64,000 nucleotides of DNA from contig JAVBLJ010000006.1 in assembly GCA_031553615.1 (NCBI GenBank), positions 62,001 through 126,000 on the forward strand. Direction: 5' to 3'. Under the pieces are notes generated by a model. The model was given only the letters and a program-made list of their open reading frames with translations. It made no database searches and was not told where the DNA came from. Source of the DNA: WQXF01 sp031553615. Lineage in GTDB: Bacteria > Bacillota > Clostridia > Christensenellales > Aristaeellaceae. Position numbers and translations under genes: made by a program. Positions 7,441-15,285 of this stretch are shown one piece after another (position 1 is the stretch's first letter; the number at the start of each line of letters is the position of its first letter).

Positions 7441-8469
7441 ATGGAACAGAAACCCTTGTTGGCAGTCACCGATTTGGCGGTATCCTTTTTCACCTACGCG
7501 GGCCAAGTGCAGGCGGTGCGCGGGGTTTCGTTTGAGTTGCACCAGCACGAGACCATCGCCATCGTGGGGGAATCCGGCTGCGGCAAAACGGTGACGGTGC
7601 AAACGGTGATGGGCCTTTTGCAATCGCCGCCGGGCCGAGTGACGGGCGGGCGCGTCATGTTTGGGGAGCTCGATGTGCTCTCCCTTTCACCCCAGGAGCT
7701 GCGCAGCCTGCAAGGCAACCAGATGAGCATGATCTTTCAGGACCCGCTCACCTACTTGAATCCGACCATGCGCATCGGCGAGCAGATCGCCGAGGCCTAT
7801 CGGCTCCACCACAAGGTGACCCGCAAGCAGGCGGGCGAGCGGGTGCAGGCCATCATGCGGCTGGTCAGCTTTCCTGATCCGGAGCGCACCATGAAATGCT
7901 ACCCGCACCAGCTTTCCGGCGGCATGCGGCAGCGGGTGATGGTGGCCATGGCGCTGATCTGCGATCCCAAGGTGCTGTTTGCCGATGAGCCGACCACCGC
8001 CCTGGACGTGACCATTCAGGCACAGATTATCGAACAGATGAATTCCCTGAAAGAAGCGCTGGGCACCTCTATTGTGCTCATCACCCACGATCTGGGGGTG
8101 GTGGCCAACATGGCGCAAAGAATCTACGTGATGTATGCGGGCAAGGTGGTGGAGCATGGCGACGCGCACACCATCTTCCGCGCGCCCAAGCACCCGTATA
8201 CCTGGGGCCTGTTGCTTTCCGTGCCCCGGCTCGATAGCGAGCAGACCGGTGTGCTGCCCTTCATACCGGGCACCCCGCCGGATTTGATATCACCGCCCAA
8301 GGGCTGCGCGTTTGCCGCGCGCTGCCCCCACGCCATGGGCCGCTGCGCGCAGGAGCAGCCCCCCGAGTACACGTTTGACGAGCCGCTGCACACCGCAAGC
8401 TGCTGGCTGCACGCGCCCGAGGCACGGGAACGCTACCGCGAGGTCATCGAAAGGAGGGGCGAAGCATGA
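7441..8469 (+). CDS. oppD: Peptide ABC transporter ATP-binding protein, OppD/DppD type
   Basis: A 342-residue ATPase. Walker A is GESGCGKT (43-50), the ABC signature is LSGGMRQRV (about 156-164), Walker B is VLFADEPTTALD, and the H-loop is LITHDLG. The C-terminus has the oligopeptide-transporter extension (HPYTWGLL, then CAFAARCPHAMGRC), whose cysteines bind an Fe-S cluster in some DppD homologues. I start at the ATG at 7441, six bases after AGGTG; a GTG at 7432 would add three residues. It ends in a 4-base ATGA overlap with the OppF gene, implying translational coupling. Confidence 0.93.
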   Translation: MEQKPLLAVTDLAVSFFTYAGQVQAVRGVSFELHQHETIAIVGESGCGKTVTVQTVMGLLQSPPGRVTGGRVMFGELDVLSLSPQELRSLQGNQMSMIFQDPLTYLNPTMRIGEQIAEAYRLHHKVTRKQAGERVQAIMRLVSFPDPERTMKCYPHQLSGGMRQRVMVAMALICDPKVLFADEPTTALDVTIQAQIIEQMNSLKEALGTSIVLITHDLGVVANMAQRIYVMYAGKVVEHGDAHTIFRAPKHPYTWGLLLSVPRLDSEQTGVLPFIPGTPPDLISPPKGCAFAARCPHAMGRCAQEQPPEYTFDEPLHTASCWLHAPEARERYREVIERRGEA

Positions 8470-9422
8470 GTACCGATGCGCTTCTCCAAGTATCCGGGAT
8501 AGCCAAAAACTTCACACTCAATCGCAATACGGTGCTAAAAGCGCTCAACGGCGTGGATTTGACCATCCATCGCGGCGAGACGGTCGGGCTGGTCGGTGAA
8601 TCGGGCTGCGGAAAGACGACGCTGGGCCGCGTGCTCGTGAAGCTGTATCGCTCCGATGCCGGTACTGTGACCTTCGAGGATCGGGACGTGTGGAGCTTCC
8701 GAGGGCGCGAGAACCTGGCCTACCGCAAGAACGTGCAAATGATCTTTCAGGATCCGTCCGCTTCGCTCGATCCGCTCAAGGTGGTCAGCCAATCCATCGG
8801 CGAGGGGTTGGCGATCCACGGAATGGCGGGCGGCGCTAGCCGCCACGAACGGGTGCTGGAGCTGCTGGGCATGGTGGGGCTCAACAAGGAGCACGCCAAC
8901 CGCTTTCCGCATGAATTTTCGGGCGGCCAGCGCCAGCGCATCGGCATCGCGCGCGCCCTGGCGCTTGAGCCCAAGCTGATCGTCTGCGATGAGCCGATCT
9001 CCGCGCTGGACGTGTCGATCCAGGCGCAGATCATCAACCTGCTCATGCGGCTGCAGCGCGATATGGGGCTTTCGTATCTGTTCATTACCCACGATCTTTC
9101 CATGGTCAAGCAGATCGCCAGCCGCATCGCGGTGATGTACCTGGGCTCCATTGTCGAGCTTGCGCCGGTGCAGAGGCTTTATGCAGCGCACGGGCATCCG
9201 TACACCGAGGCGCTGCTTTCGGCCATCCCCATTCCCGATCCGGAGGTGGAGGCGGCGCGCAAGCGGGTTCTGCTCACCGGGGATGTGCCCAGCCCCATCA
9301 ACCTGGGCGCAGGGTGCGCGTTCTGCAGCCGGTGCACGCGCGCCACCGAGCGCTGCAAGGCCGAGCGGCCCGCGCTGACCGAGATCGACGCGGGGCACTT
9401 CGTCGCCTGCCACCACGCGTAG
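8466..9422 (+). CDS. oppF: Peptide ABC transporter ATP-binding protein, OppF/DppF type
   Basis: A 318-residue partner ATPase. Walker A is GESGCGKT near residue 45, the Q-loop is MIFQDPSASLDP, the signature is FSGGQRQRIGIARAL, Walker B is LIVCDEPISALD and the H-loop is FITHDLSMV. A C-terminal oligopeptide extension (GHPYTEALLSAIPIPDPE, CAFCSRC) is present. It overlaps OppD by four bases and ends eight bases before the TldD gene, so the importer and the peptidases are almost certainly co-transcribed. Confidence 0.93.
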   Translation: MSTDALLQVSGIAKNFTLNRNTVLKALNGVDLTIHRGETVGLVGESGCGKTTLGRVLVKLYRSDAGTVTFEDRDVWSFRGRENLAYRKNVQMIFQDPSASLDPLKVVSQSIGEGLAIHGMAGGASRHERVLELLGMVGLNKEHANRFPHEFSGGQRQRIGIARALALEPKLIVCDEPISALDVSIQAQIINLLMRLQRDMGLSYLFITHDLSMVKQIASRIAVMYLGSIVELAPVQRLYAAHGHPYTEALLSAIPIPDPEVEAARKRVLLTGDVPSPINLGAGCAFCSRCTRATERCKAERPALTEIDAGHFVACHHA

Positions 9423-9430
9423 GAGGACAT

Positions 9431-10828
9431 ATGCAAAATCGAGAGCAAATGGAGCTCGCGTTAAATCTTGCGCTGGAGCTGGGCGCGGATTTTGCCGAGC
9501 TCTTTTTCGAGGATCGCGAGGACGTCGCCATCCACTACCAGGGCGCGCCGGAGGGGATCGCCAGCATCCGTACCTGCGGCATGGGGGCCTACCTGATGCG
9601 CGGTTCGCGGGGAGTGTACGTGTACACCAATCAGCCGGGCGATGAGGCGGTGCGGGATGCCGTGCGGAAGGCCGCGGCGCTGCTGCGGGCAAGCGGCGGT
9701 GGCGCGGGCACGGTATCGCTCCAGGCACATCCGCTTGAGCCCAAGGAGCCTTGCCCGGTGCGCCTCTATCCGGGCAGCGCGGGCTACGAGCGCAAGATTG
9801 CGCTGCTGCACGATGCCGACGTGTTTGCCCGGGACAGCACCCCGGCACTGCGCAGCGTGCAGTTGGCCTACTTCGATCGCGATCAGCGCATCACCCTGGC
9901 CAATACCGAAGGCCTCCTGGCCGAGGATCGGCGCGTCACCTCGCGCATCCGCTATATCCCGCTGATTTCCACCGAGCTGGGAACGGTCAGCTACTTCTCG
10001 GATTCGTGTGCACCTCAGGGATTCGAAGCCTTCGAGGGCGAGGCGCACCTCGCGCGGATGCGGAGTGTGATTTTGGACATGCGCGATTCGCTGGAGGCAA
10101 GGGAAGCGCCCAGCGCCAGCGTGCCGGTGGTGCTGGAGGGCGGGAGCTGCTCGGGCACCTTTTTTCACGAGGCGTGCGGGCATCAGCTGGAGACCACCGA
10201 CCTAGCGCGCGGCGGATTTTTCTGGGATCGGCGGGGCGAAAAAGTTGCATCGGAAAAGGTGACCCTCGTCGACGATGGCACCCTGCCCGGCATGTACGGC
10301 TCGGCCCGGTACGACGATGAGGGCATGCCCCGTCAGCGCAACGTGCTGATCGAGGGCGGCATTTTGCGGGGCTTCATGGCGGACCGTTTGGGGGCGCGAC
10401 GGCTGAATATCGCCAGAACGGGCAGCGGCAGGCGCCAGGATTACGCGCATGCGCCGGGCGCGCGCATGACCAACACCTTTCTGGCCGCCGGAACCGACGA
10501 CGAGGACGAGATGATTCGCGACATGGACGAGGGCCTGTTTGTGACCGCGCTGGGCGGGGGTACAGGCGGGCGCGAGTTTACGCTGATGGCCAACGTGGCC
10601 TACTGGGTGCGTGGTGGCCGCATTTCCCATCGCGTCAAGGGCGCGATGCTGACCGGGCGCGGCGATCAGACCATGCACCTGATCGATCGCGTGGGCGCAA
10701 AGTGGATCGCCGAGGAGGGCGGGGGATCGTTCTGCGGCGCGGAATCTGGGTTTTTGGCCACGACCACCTCGGGGCCGCGCATGCGCATCGCCCGCATGGT
10801 CGTGGGCGGGAAGGGGGGCGCAGAGTGA
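9431..10828 (+). CDS. tldD: TldD-type zinc metallopeptidase (peptidase family U62/M103)
   Basis: A 465-residue homologue of the catalytic subunit of the TldD/TldE heterodimer. The HEXXXH zinc site is HEACGH at 246-251, inside GTFFHEACGHQLETTD. The C-terminal barrel has the GGGTGGREFTLMANVAYWV and KGAMLTGRGDQTM stretches typical of TldD. The family cleaves unfolded or modified peptides threaded into a narrow channel; in E. coli it matures microcin B17 and degrades CcdA. The ATG at 9431 lies behind AGGAGGACAT. It overlaps the TldE gene by one base (TGATG). Location inside a peptide-import operon suggests it trims imported peptides, possibly ones with blocked or modified residues. Confidence 0.9.
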   Translation: MQNREQMELALNLALELGADFAELFFEDREDVAIHYQGAPEGIASIRTCGMGAYLMRGSRGVYVYTNQPGDEAVRDAVRKAAALLRASGGGAGTVSLQAHPLEPKEPCPVRLYPGSAGYERKIALLHDADVFARDSTPALRSVQLAYFDRDQRITLANTEGLLAEDRRVTSRIRYIPLISTELGTVSYFSDSCAPQGFEAFEGEAHLARMRSVILDMRDSLEAREAPSASVPVVLEGGSCSGTFFHEACGHQLETTDLARGGFFWDRRGEKVASEKVTLVDDGTLPGMYGSARYDDEGMPRQRNVLIEGGILRGFMADRLGARRLNIARTGSGRRQDYAHAPGARMTNTFLAAGTDDEDEMIRDMDEGLFVTALGGGTGGREFTLMANVAYWVRGGRISHRVKGAMLTGRGDQTMHLIDRVGAKWIAEEGGGSFCGAESGFLATTTSGPRMRIARMVVGGKGGAE

Positions 10829-12180
10829 TGCCGATGGATCGCTATCGTCAGGCTTTTGGGCATCTTCCGGGGCATATCTCCGCCGCCGAGGTGAACGAGG
10901 AGCGCATCCGGCAGACGACGCTCTTCATCGAGGAGGGTGAGATTGCCCGCTGCGCTTCCTTCGACCGCACCAAGCTGTACGTGCGCGCGACAGCGGGCCG
11001 AACCGGCATGGTCTACACCGAGAAGGTGGAGGAGGACGCCGCCGAGGTTATCGCGCGGGCCGCGGGAAATGCCCAATTTTCGAAAGCACCTGCGCCGGAG
11101 CCGATGCACGAATCCGGCGGGGAGCGGATCGGCGAGCCGCATCAGCAGGCCGATGTCGAGGACATGCGGCACTTTGGGGCGGAGCTGGAAGCGGCGGCGC
11201 GCAGTTTGCCCGGCATTTCCGCCGTGATCGAATGTTCGGTGCGCGACAGCGCCCGCTCGCTCCGCACTTGCAACTCCCATGGTTTCGAGGTTGGTTGCGA
11301 CTCTGGCTATGCGCAGGCCGAGCTGATGGTGGCTGCGCAGCGCGAAGGGCAGCCCGCCGTCGGGTCGGCGCGCGTGAGCCGGGCGGCGCTTTCGCAGCTC
11401 GATCCCGAGGCAATCGCCAAGGCGGCGGCGCTGGATGCTGCGCTGGCCGATGGCGGCGGGCTGGCTCCGGTCAAGCCGGCGGGCGGCGTGTACGATGCGG
11501 TGCTCACGGGCCGTGTGATGCGCAACATCCTGATGACCGCGTGGCTCGCCCTATCGGGGCAGGCGATGCGGAGCGGCGCTTCCCCCTTTCGGGGGCAGGC
11601 GGGTGAACGCATCGGCAGCGGGGCGTTTTCGCTGATCAATGCGCCCGGCCATCCGTTGCTGGGGCAGCGCTTCGATGTGGATAGCGAGGGCACGCGCTGC
11701 AGGGCCACGAAGCTGGTGGATCGCGGCGCGCTGGTAACTCCGCTCTACACCCTGGCCACCGGGGCGGCCTGCGGATCGCGCTCCACCGGCAGCGCAGGCC
11801 GCGTCGCCCGGATGACCGGCGATGTGCCAATCGCCCTGACCACGGTGCCGGGCAATCTTTATGTGGAGCCCGGAGAGGGCACGCCGCAATCGCTGGCCGC
11901 ACGCATGGGAACCGGGCTGCTGGTCACGTATTCGCTGGATTTGTTCCATTCCGTCAACGCGGCCTCGGGGGATTTCTCGATCCCCTGCGGTGGTGTGCTG
12001 TACCGCGCCGGGGAGCAGGTCGGCACGGTTTCGCAGATGACCATGGCCGGGAATCTTGCTGGGCTGTGGCAGGCCATCGAAGCGGTGGGGGATGACCTGG
12101 ATTTTGATGAATTCTACTTTTTGACCTATCTGGTCGGCAGCCCGTCCGCGCTGGTGCGGGGGCTCACGTTTGCGCTATAA
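10828..12180 (+). CDS. tldE: TldE/PmbA-type non-catalytic partner of TldD
   Basis: A 450-residue member of the same fold that lacks the HEXXXH zinc motif, as expected for TldE. Conserved TldE features are the N-terminal sheet domain (FDRTKLYVRATAGRTGMVYTEKVEEDAAEVI), GVYDAVLTGRVMRNILMT in the middle and LFHSVNAASGDFSIPCGGVLY near the C-terminus. With TldD it forms the chamber that admits only extended peptides. The start overlaps the tldD stop (TGATG at 10826-10830); a second ATG two codons later is possible. It is followed by the amidohydrolase after a 39-base gap. Confidence 0.88.
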   Translation: MPMDRYRQAFGHLPGHISAAEVNEERIRQTTLFIEEGEIARCASFDRTKLYVRATAGRTGMVYTEKVEEDAAEVIARAAGNAQFSKAPAPEPMHESGGERIGEPHQQADVEDMRHFGAELEAAARSLPGISAVIECSVRDSARSLRTCNSHGFEVGCDSGYAQAELMVAAQREGQPAVGSARVSRAALSQLDPEAIAKAAALDAALADGGGLAPVKPAGGVYDAVLTGRVMRNILMTAWLALSGQAMRSGASPFRGQAGERIGSGAFSLINAPGHPLLGQRFDVDSEGTRCRATKLVDRGALVTPLYTLATGAACGSRSTGSAGRVARMTGDVPIALTTVPGNLYVEPGEGTPQSLAARMGTGLLVTYSLDLFHSVNAASGDFSIPCGGVLYRAGEQVGTVSQMTMAGNLAGLWQAIEAVGDDLDFDEFYFLTYLVGSPSALVRGLTFAL

Positions 12181-12219
12181 CGAGCTTGTAATAGGCTGCG
12201 ATAATGAGGAGGTGCTTCC

Positions 12220-13425
12220 GTGGATTGGGTGATCTTGGGTCGGCTCATCGACGGTGTTTCGGGCGGGGCGATCGAGCGCGGGGCTGTGGCCGTCGAAGGC
12301 GAGCGGATCGCATACGCGGGTGCGGCGGAGGGGCTGACCATCCCCGAAGGGATGCCGGTCGTGCGGGCGGAAAGCATACTGCCTGGGTTCATCGATTGCC
12401 ATGCCCACCTGACCGGGGAGGAGGACGCCGGAGAGTTCGGCGGGGGCCGACTGTTCGGCGATCAGCTGCTGGGCGCGGCGCACCAAGCGGGCCTACTGCT
12501 CGATGCGGGATTCACCGGCCTGCGCGACATGAGCGAGGCGGGGCTGTTCGTCTCCCGAGCGCAGCAGCGCGGCATCCTGCGCTCGCCGCGCATTTTGCCC
12601 GGGGGCAAGGTGCTGGGCATCACTTCGGGCCACGTGGATTTCCAGCCCGAGCATTCCAAGGCCGATTATAACCGGCTAGACCACCTTTCGCGCCTGTGCG
12701 ACGGAGTGGACGATTGCGTGCTGGCCGTTCGCGAGCAGTTCCGCATGGGCGCGAAGTTCATCAAGATTTGCGCTACCGGGGGCGTATCCTCGCCCACCGA
12801 CCGGGTCGACGACGTGCAGTTTTCCCCGGAGGAGTTGCGGGCGATCGTGGGGGAGGCGGAGCGTCATCACACCTACGTGTGCGCCCACTGCACCGGAAAC
12901 GAGGGCGCGTACCAGGCCCTGCTGGCGGGCGTAACGTGCATTGAGCACGGCGTGATGCTGACCCAGCGCGAGATCGACCTGATGGCCGAAAGGGATGCGA
13001 CCCTGGTTACCACCCTGGCGGTATCGCTGGGGGTGGCGAAGATGAAGGGCTTCCCACAATGGATGCTCGACAAGGCCGCCCAGGCGGCCGAATGCAACGT
13101 GCGCACCATCGAGATGGCCCGGCGCGCCAAGCTGCGCATCGCCCTGGGCACCGATTATTCCAATAGTAAAAACACGCCCTACGCGAGAATCGGGCGCGAG
13201 TTCGAGGCCATGGTCGAAGCGGGCATGACCCCGATGGAAGCCATCCAAGCCGGAACGATTCACGCGGCCCACCTGATGAGGAACAGCGAGCATGTGGGCT
13301 CGCTGGAGGCGGGCAAGCTGGCCGATATCGTGCTGGTGGACGGCAATCCGATGGAGAACATCGGCTGTCTGGCCGATAGCGCAAACATTGCCGGAGTGTT
13401 TCTCGGCGGAAAGCGGGTCAAATGA
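12220..13425 (+). CDS. Amidohydrolase superfamily enzyme, prolidase/imidodipeptidase-like
   Basis: A 401-residue cytosolic metallohydrolase. Metal-binding features of a binuclear amidohydrolase are visible: HAH at residues 61-63 (IDCHAHLTGE), a lysine in FIKICATGG (K182) placed where the bridging carboxylated lysine sits, HCTGN, CIEHGV and the catalytic aspartate in ALGTDYSN. The C-terminus ends with the usual ADIVLVDGNP segment. Close relatives include Xaa-Pro, Xaa-Arg and Xaa-Lys dipeptidases and imidazolonepropionase-like proteins; the peptidase-rich setting favours a dipeptidase. The start is a GTG behind GAGGAGGTG. It overlaps the next gene by four bases. Confidence 0.82.
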   Translation: MDWVILGRLIDGVSGGAIERGAVAVEGERIAYAGAAEGLTIPEGMPVVRAESILPGFIDCHAHLTGEEDAGEFGGGRLFGDQLLGAAHQAGLLLDAGFTGLRDMSEAGLFVSRAQQRGILRSPRILPGGKVLGITSGHVDFQPEHSKADYNRLDHLSRLCDGVDDCVLAVREQFRMGAKFIKICATGGVSSPTDRVDDVQFSPEELRAIVGEAERHHTYVCAHCTGNEGAYQALLAGVTCIEHGVMLTQREIDLMAERDATLVTTLAVSLGVAKMKGFPQWMLDKAAQAAECNVRTIEMARRAKLRIALGTDYSNSKNTPYARIGREFEAMVEAGMTPMEAIQAGTIHAAHLMRNSEHVGSLEAGKLADIVLVDGNPMENIGCLADSANIAGVFLGGKRVK

Positions 13426-14786
13426 TGGAGGAGCTAAATCTGGTGCTTGCACCGGTGTTTCGTGAGGACACGGTGACCGAACTGCGTGTGACGGCGGCGC
13501 TTTCCCGCGTGGAGAGCGCAGAGCCGGTTCTTCGGGTGTCGCGCCGCACCGTGGGCATCCCTTTTGCCGAGTTTTCCGGACTGACCCTCTCGGACGATGT
13601 GGGCGAGGTGCCGTTTGAACTGCGCGACCTGCCCAGCGAGCGCAGCTTTGTGGAGGAAGCCGGGGTGTTTCCTGCCCGCCCCATCGAAGGGGCGCTCCGC
13701 TGGAGCTACACTGCGCTCCCGCGCGTGCTGCCCGAGGGGTATCACTCCAGCCCGTACTTCGATTTTCGCGCCGAGCCGGGTGGCATCAACAGCGCTGGGC
13801 TCATCTTCCTCATCCTGCCGGGTGGCGGAACCTTCGATACCTCCATCACCTGGGATTGCCAGTACATGCCCGAGGGCGCGCGCGGGGTTTGGAGCTTGGC
13901 CGACGGGGATGCCCGCCAGGAGGCGGCGGTCGATACCCTGCTGTATTCCTACTACATGGCCGGGGTGATGAACGCGGTGGAAGAGGGCGCGTTCGGCATT
14001 TACTGGTTTGGTGAGGTGCCGTTTGACATCGCTGCCGCCGCAGGGCGGGTGCGTGAGCTCTTCCGCTACATGTGCGGCTTTTTCGGCGATTCCGATCCAA
14101 CCTACCGGGTGTTCATCCGACGTGATCCCTTCGAAAAGAGCGGGGGAGGCACCGCGCTCAAGCGCTCGTTCATGACCGGCTACAGCGCACAGACCGTGCC
14201 CCGGATGGAGGATTGGTTCTGCACGATTGCGCACGAGATGGTGCACAATTGGCCGCATATGGACGATGAACCCGCGGGTAAGGGTACCTGGTACACCGAG
14301 GGCATCGCCGAATACTACAGCGCCGTGCTGCCCTTCCGCGCCGGGATTGTGGGTGCGGAGGAGACCGCGCGCCACATTGGCAGCAAGGCCAAGCGCTACC
14401 TGGAAAGCCCACTGCGCGGTCTCTCCAACGCCGATCTCGCGAAGATTTATTGGACGGATCGACGCGCACAGCCGGTGCCCTACGGGCGCGGATTCCTCTA
14501 CCTGGCCAACGTGGAGGCGCAGCTGGTTCGGGCAGGCCGGGGCAGCATAGACGACATCACCCGGCGGTTTGTGAAGGATGGCGAAAACATGGAGCCCGAG
14601 CATTGGGCGCAGTTCATCGCCGAGCGGCTGGGCCCGCAGGGGTTGAAGGAGTTTGAGGAGATGAAGGCGGGCGTGCCGGTGATACCGGATACCGAGGGGT
14701 TCGGCGGATTCTTCGCGGTCAGCGAGGTGTCCGTCGAAGTCGAAGGGGAATCCATACTTTCCTACGAGTGGAGGGCAAAAGCATGA
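13422..14786 (+). CDS. Gluzincin-type metallopeptidase with HEXXH motif (M1/M61-like), not firmly classified
   Basis: A 454-residue protein without a signal peptide. The zinc site is HEMVH (271-275), and the third ligand is probably E293 in WYTEGIAEYYS, 17 residues further on; M1 enzymes have 18. The N-terminal 220 residues are beta-rich as in the sugar-bowl domain of M1/M61 peptidases, for example DVGEVPFELRDLP and RWSYTALPRVLPEGYHSSPYFDF. An M61-like glycyl aminopeptidase role is plausible, but no family-specific exopeptidase motif (GAMEN of M1) is visible. It overlaps both neighbours by four bases (ATGA), so it is tightly coupled within the operon. Confidence 0.75.
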   Translation: MMEELNLVLAPVFREDTVTELRVTAALSRVESAEPVLRVSRRTVGIPFAEFSGLTLSDDVGEVPFELRDLPSERSFVEEAGVFPARPIEGALRWSYTALPRVLPEGYHSSPYFDFRAEPGGINSAGLIFLILPGGGTFDTSITWDCQYMPEGARGVWSLADGDARQEAAVDTLLYSYYMAGVMNAVEEGAFGIYWFGEVPFDIAAAAGRVRELFRYMCGFFGDSDPTYRVFIRRDPFEKSGGGTALKRSFMTGYSAQTVPRMEDWFCTIAHEMVHNWPHMDDEPAGKGTWYTEGIAEYYSAVLPFRAGIVGAEETARHIGSKAKRYLESPLRGLSNADLAKIYWTDRRAQPVPYGRGFLYLANVEAQLVRAGRGSIDDITRRFVKDGENMEPEHWAQFIAERLGPQGLKEFEEMKAGVPVIPDTEGFGGFFAVSEVSVEVEGESILSYEWRAKA

Positions 14787-15241
14787 TAGTGGAACAAAAG
14801 CTTCAGGAAATGGGCATTGAGCTGCCCGCGATGAGTGCCCCGAAGGCCATGTACATCCCGGTGCGTCAAACGGGAAATCTGCTGTTTGTTTCGGGCCAGA
14901 TTCCCATGGTGGGCGATGAGATGCGTTTCACCGGCAAGGTTGGCGGTGAGCGGACGCTGGAGGAGGGCTGCGAGGCCGCCCGCGTCTGCGTGGTCAACCT
15001 GTTGGCCGCGCTCAAGGCGCACCTGGGCGATCTCGACCGCATCCGGTGCTTCATCAAGGTGCAGGCCTTCGTGAGCAGCGTCGTCGGGTTCGAGAAGCAA
15101 CACCTGGTCGCCAATGCGGCCTCACAGCTGCTGTTCGATGCGTTTGGCGAACCGGGCAGGCATGCGCGCACCGCGGTGGCCGTAAACCAGCTGCCCATGG
15201 ATGCGACGGTCGAGGTCGAGGCCATCGTCGAGGTGTCATAA
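14783..15241 (+). CDS. RidA/YjgF family enamine/imine deaminase
   Basis: A 152-residue member of the trimeric RidA fold. Recognisable segments are GNLLFVSGQIPMV near residue 35 and the C-terminal HARTAVAVNQLPMDATVEVEAI, whose arginine (ART) is the carboxylate-binding residue of active RidA proteins. It is longer than E. coli RidA and resembles the RutC/YjgH-like subgroup. RidA hydrolyses 2-aminoacrylate and related enamines released by PLP beta-eliminases; the MalY-type lyase that opens this operon would generate exactly that intermediate. The start overlaps the preceding stop (ATGA). An in-frame ATG 15 bases upstream lacks a better ribosome site. Confidence 0.87.
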   Translation: MIVEQKLQEMGIELPAMSAPKAMYIPVRQTGNLLFVSGQIPMVGDEMRFTGKVGGERTLEEGCEAARVCVVNLLAALKAHLGDLDRIRCFIKVQAFVSSVVGFEKQHLVANAASQLLFDAFGEPGRHARTAVAVNQLPMDATVEVEAIVEVS

Positions 15242-15285
15242 CCATCTAGTCTCTGTGTATAGCCTTTGCGTAAAGGGAGAAGCCG

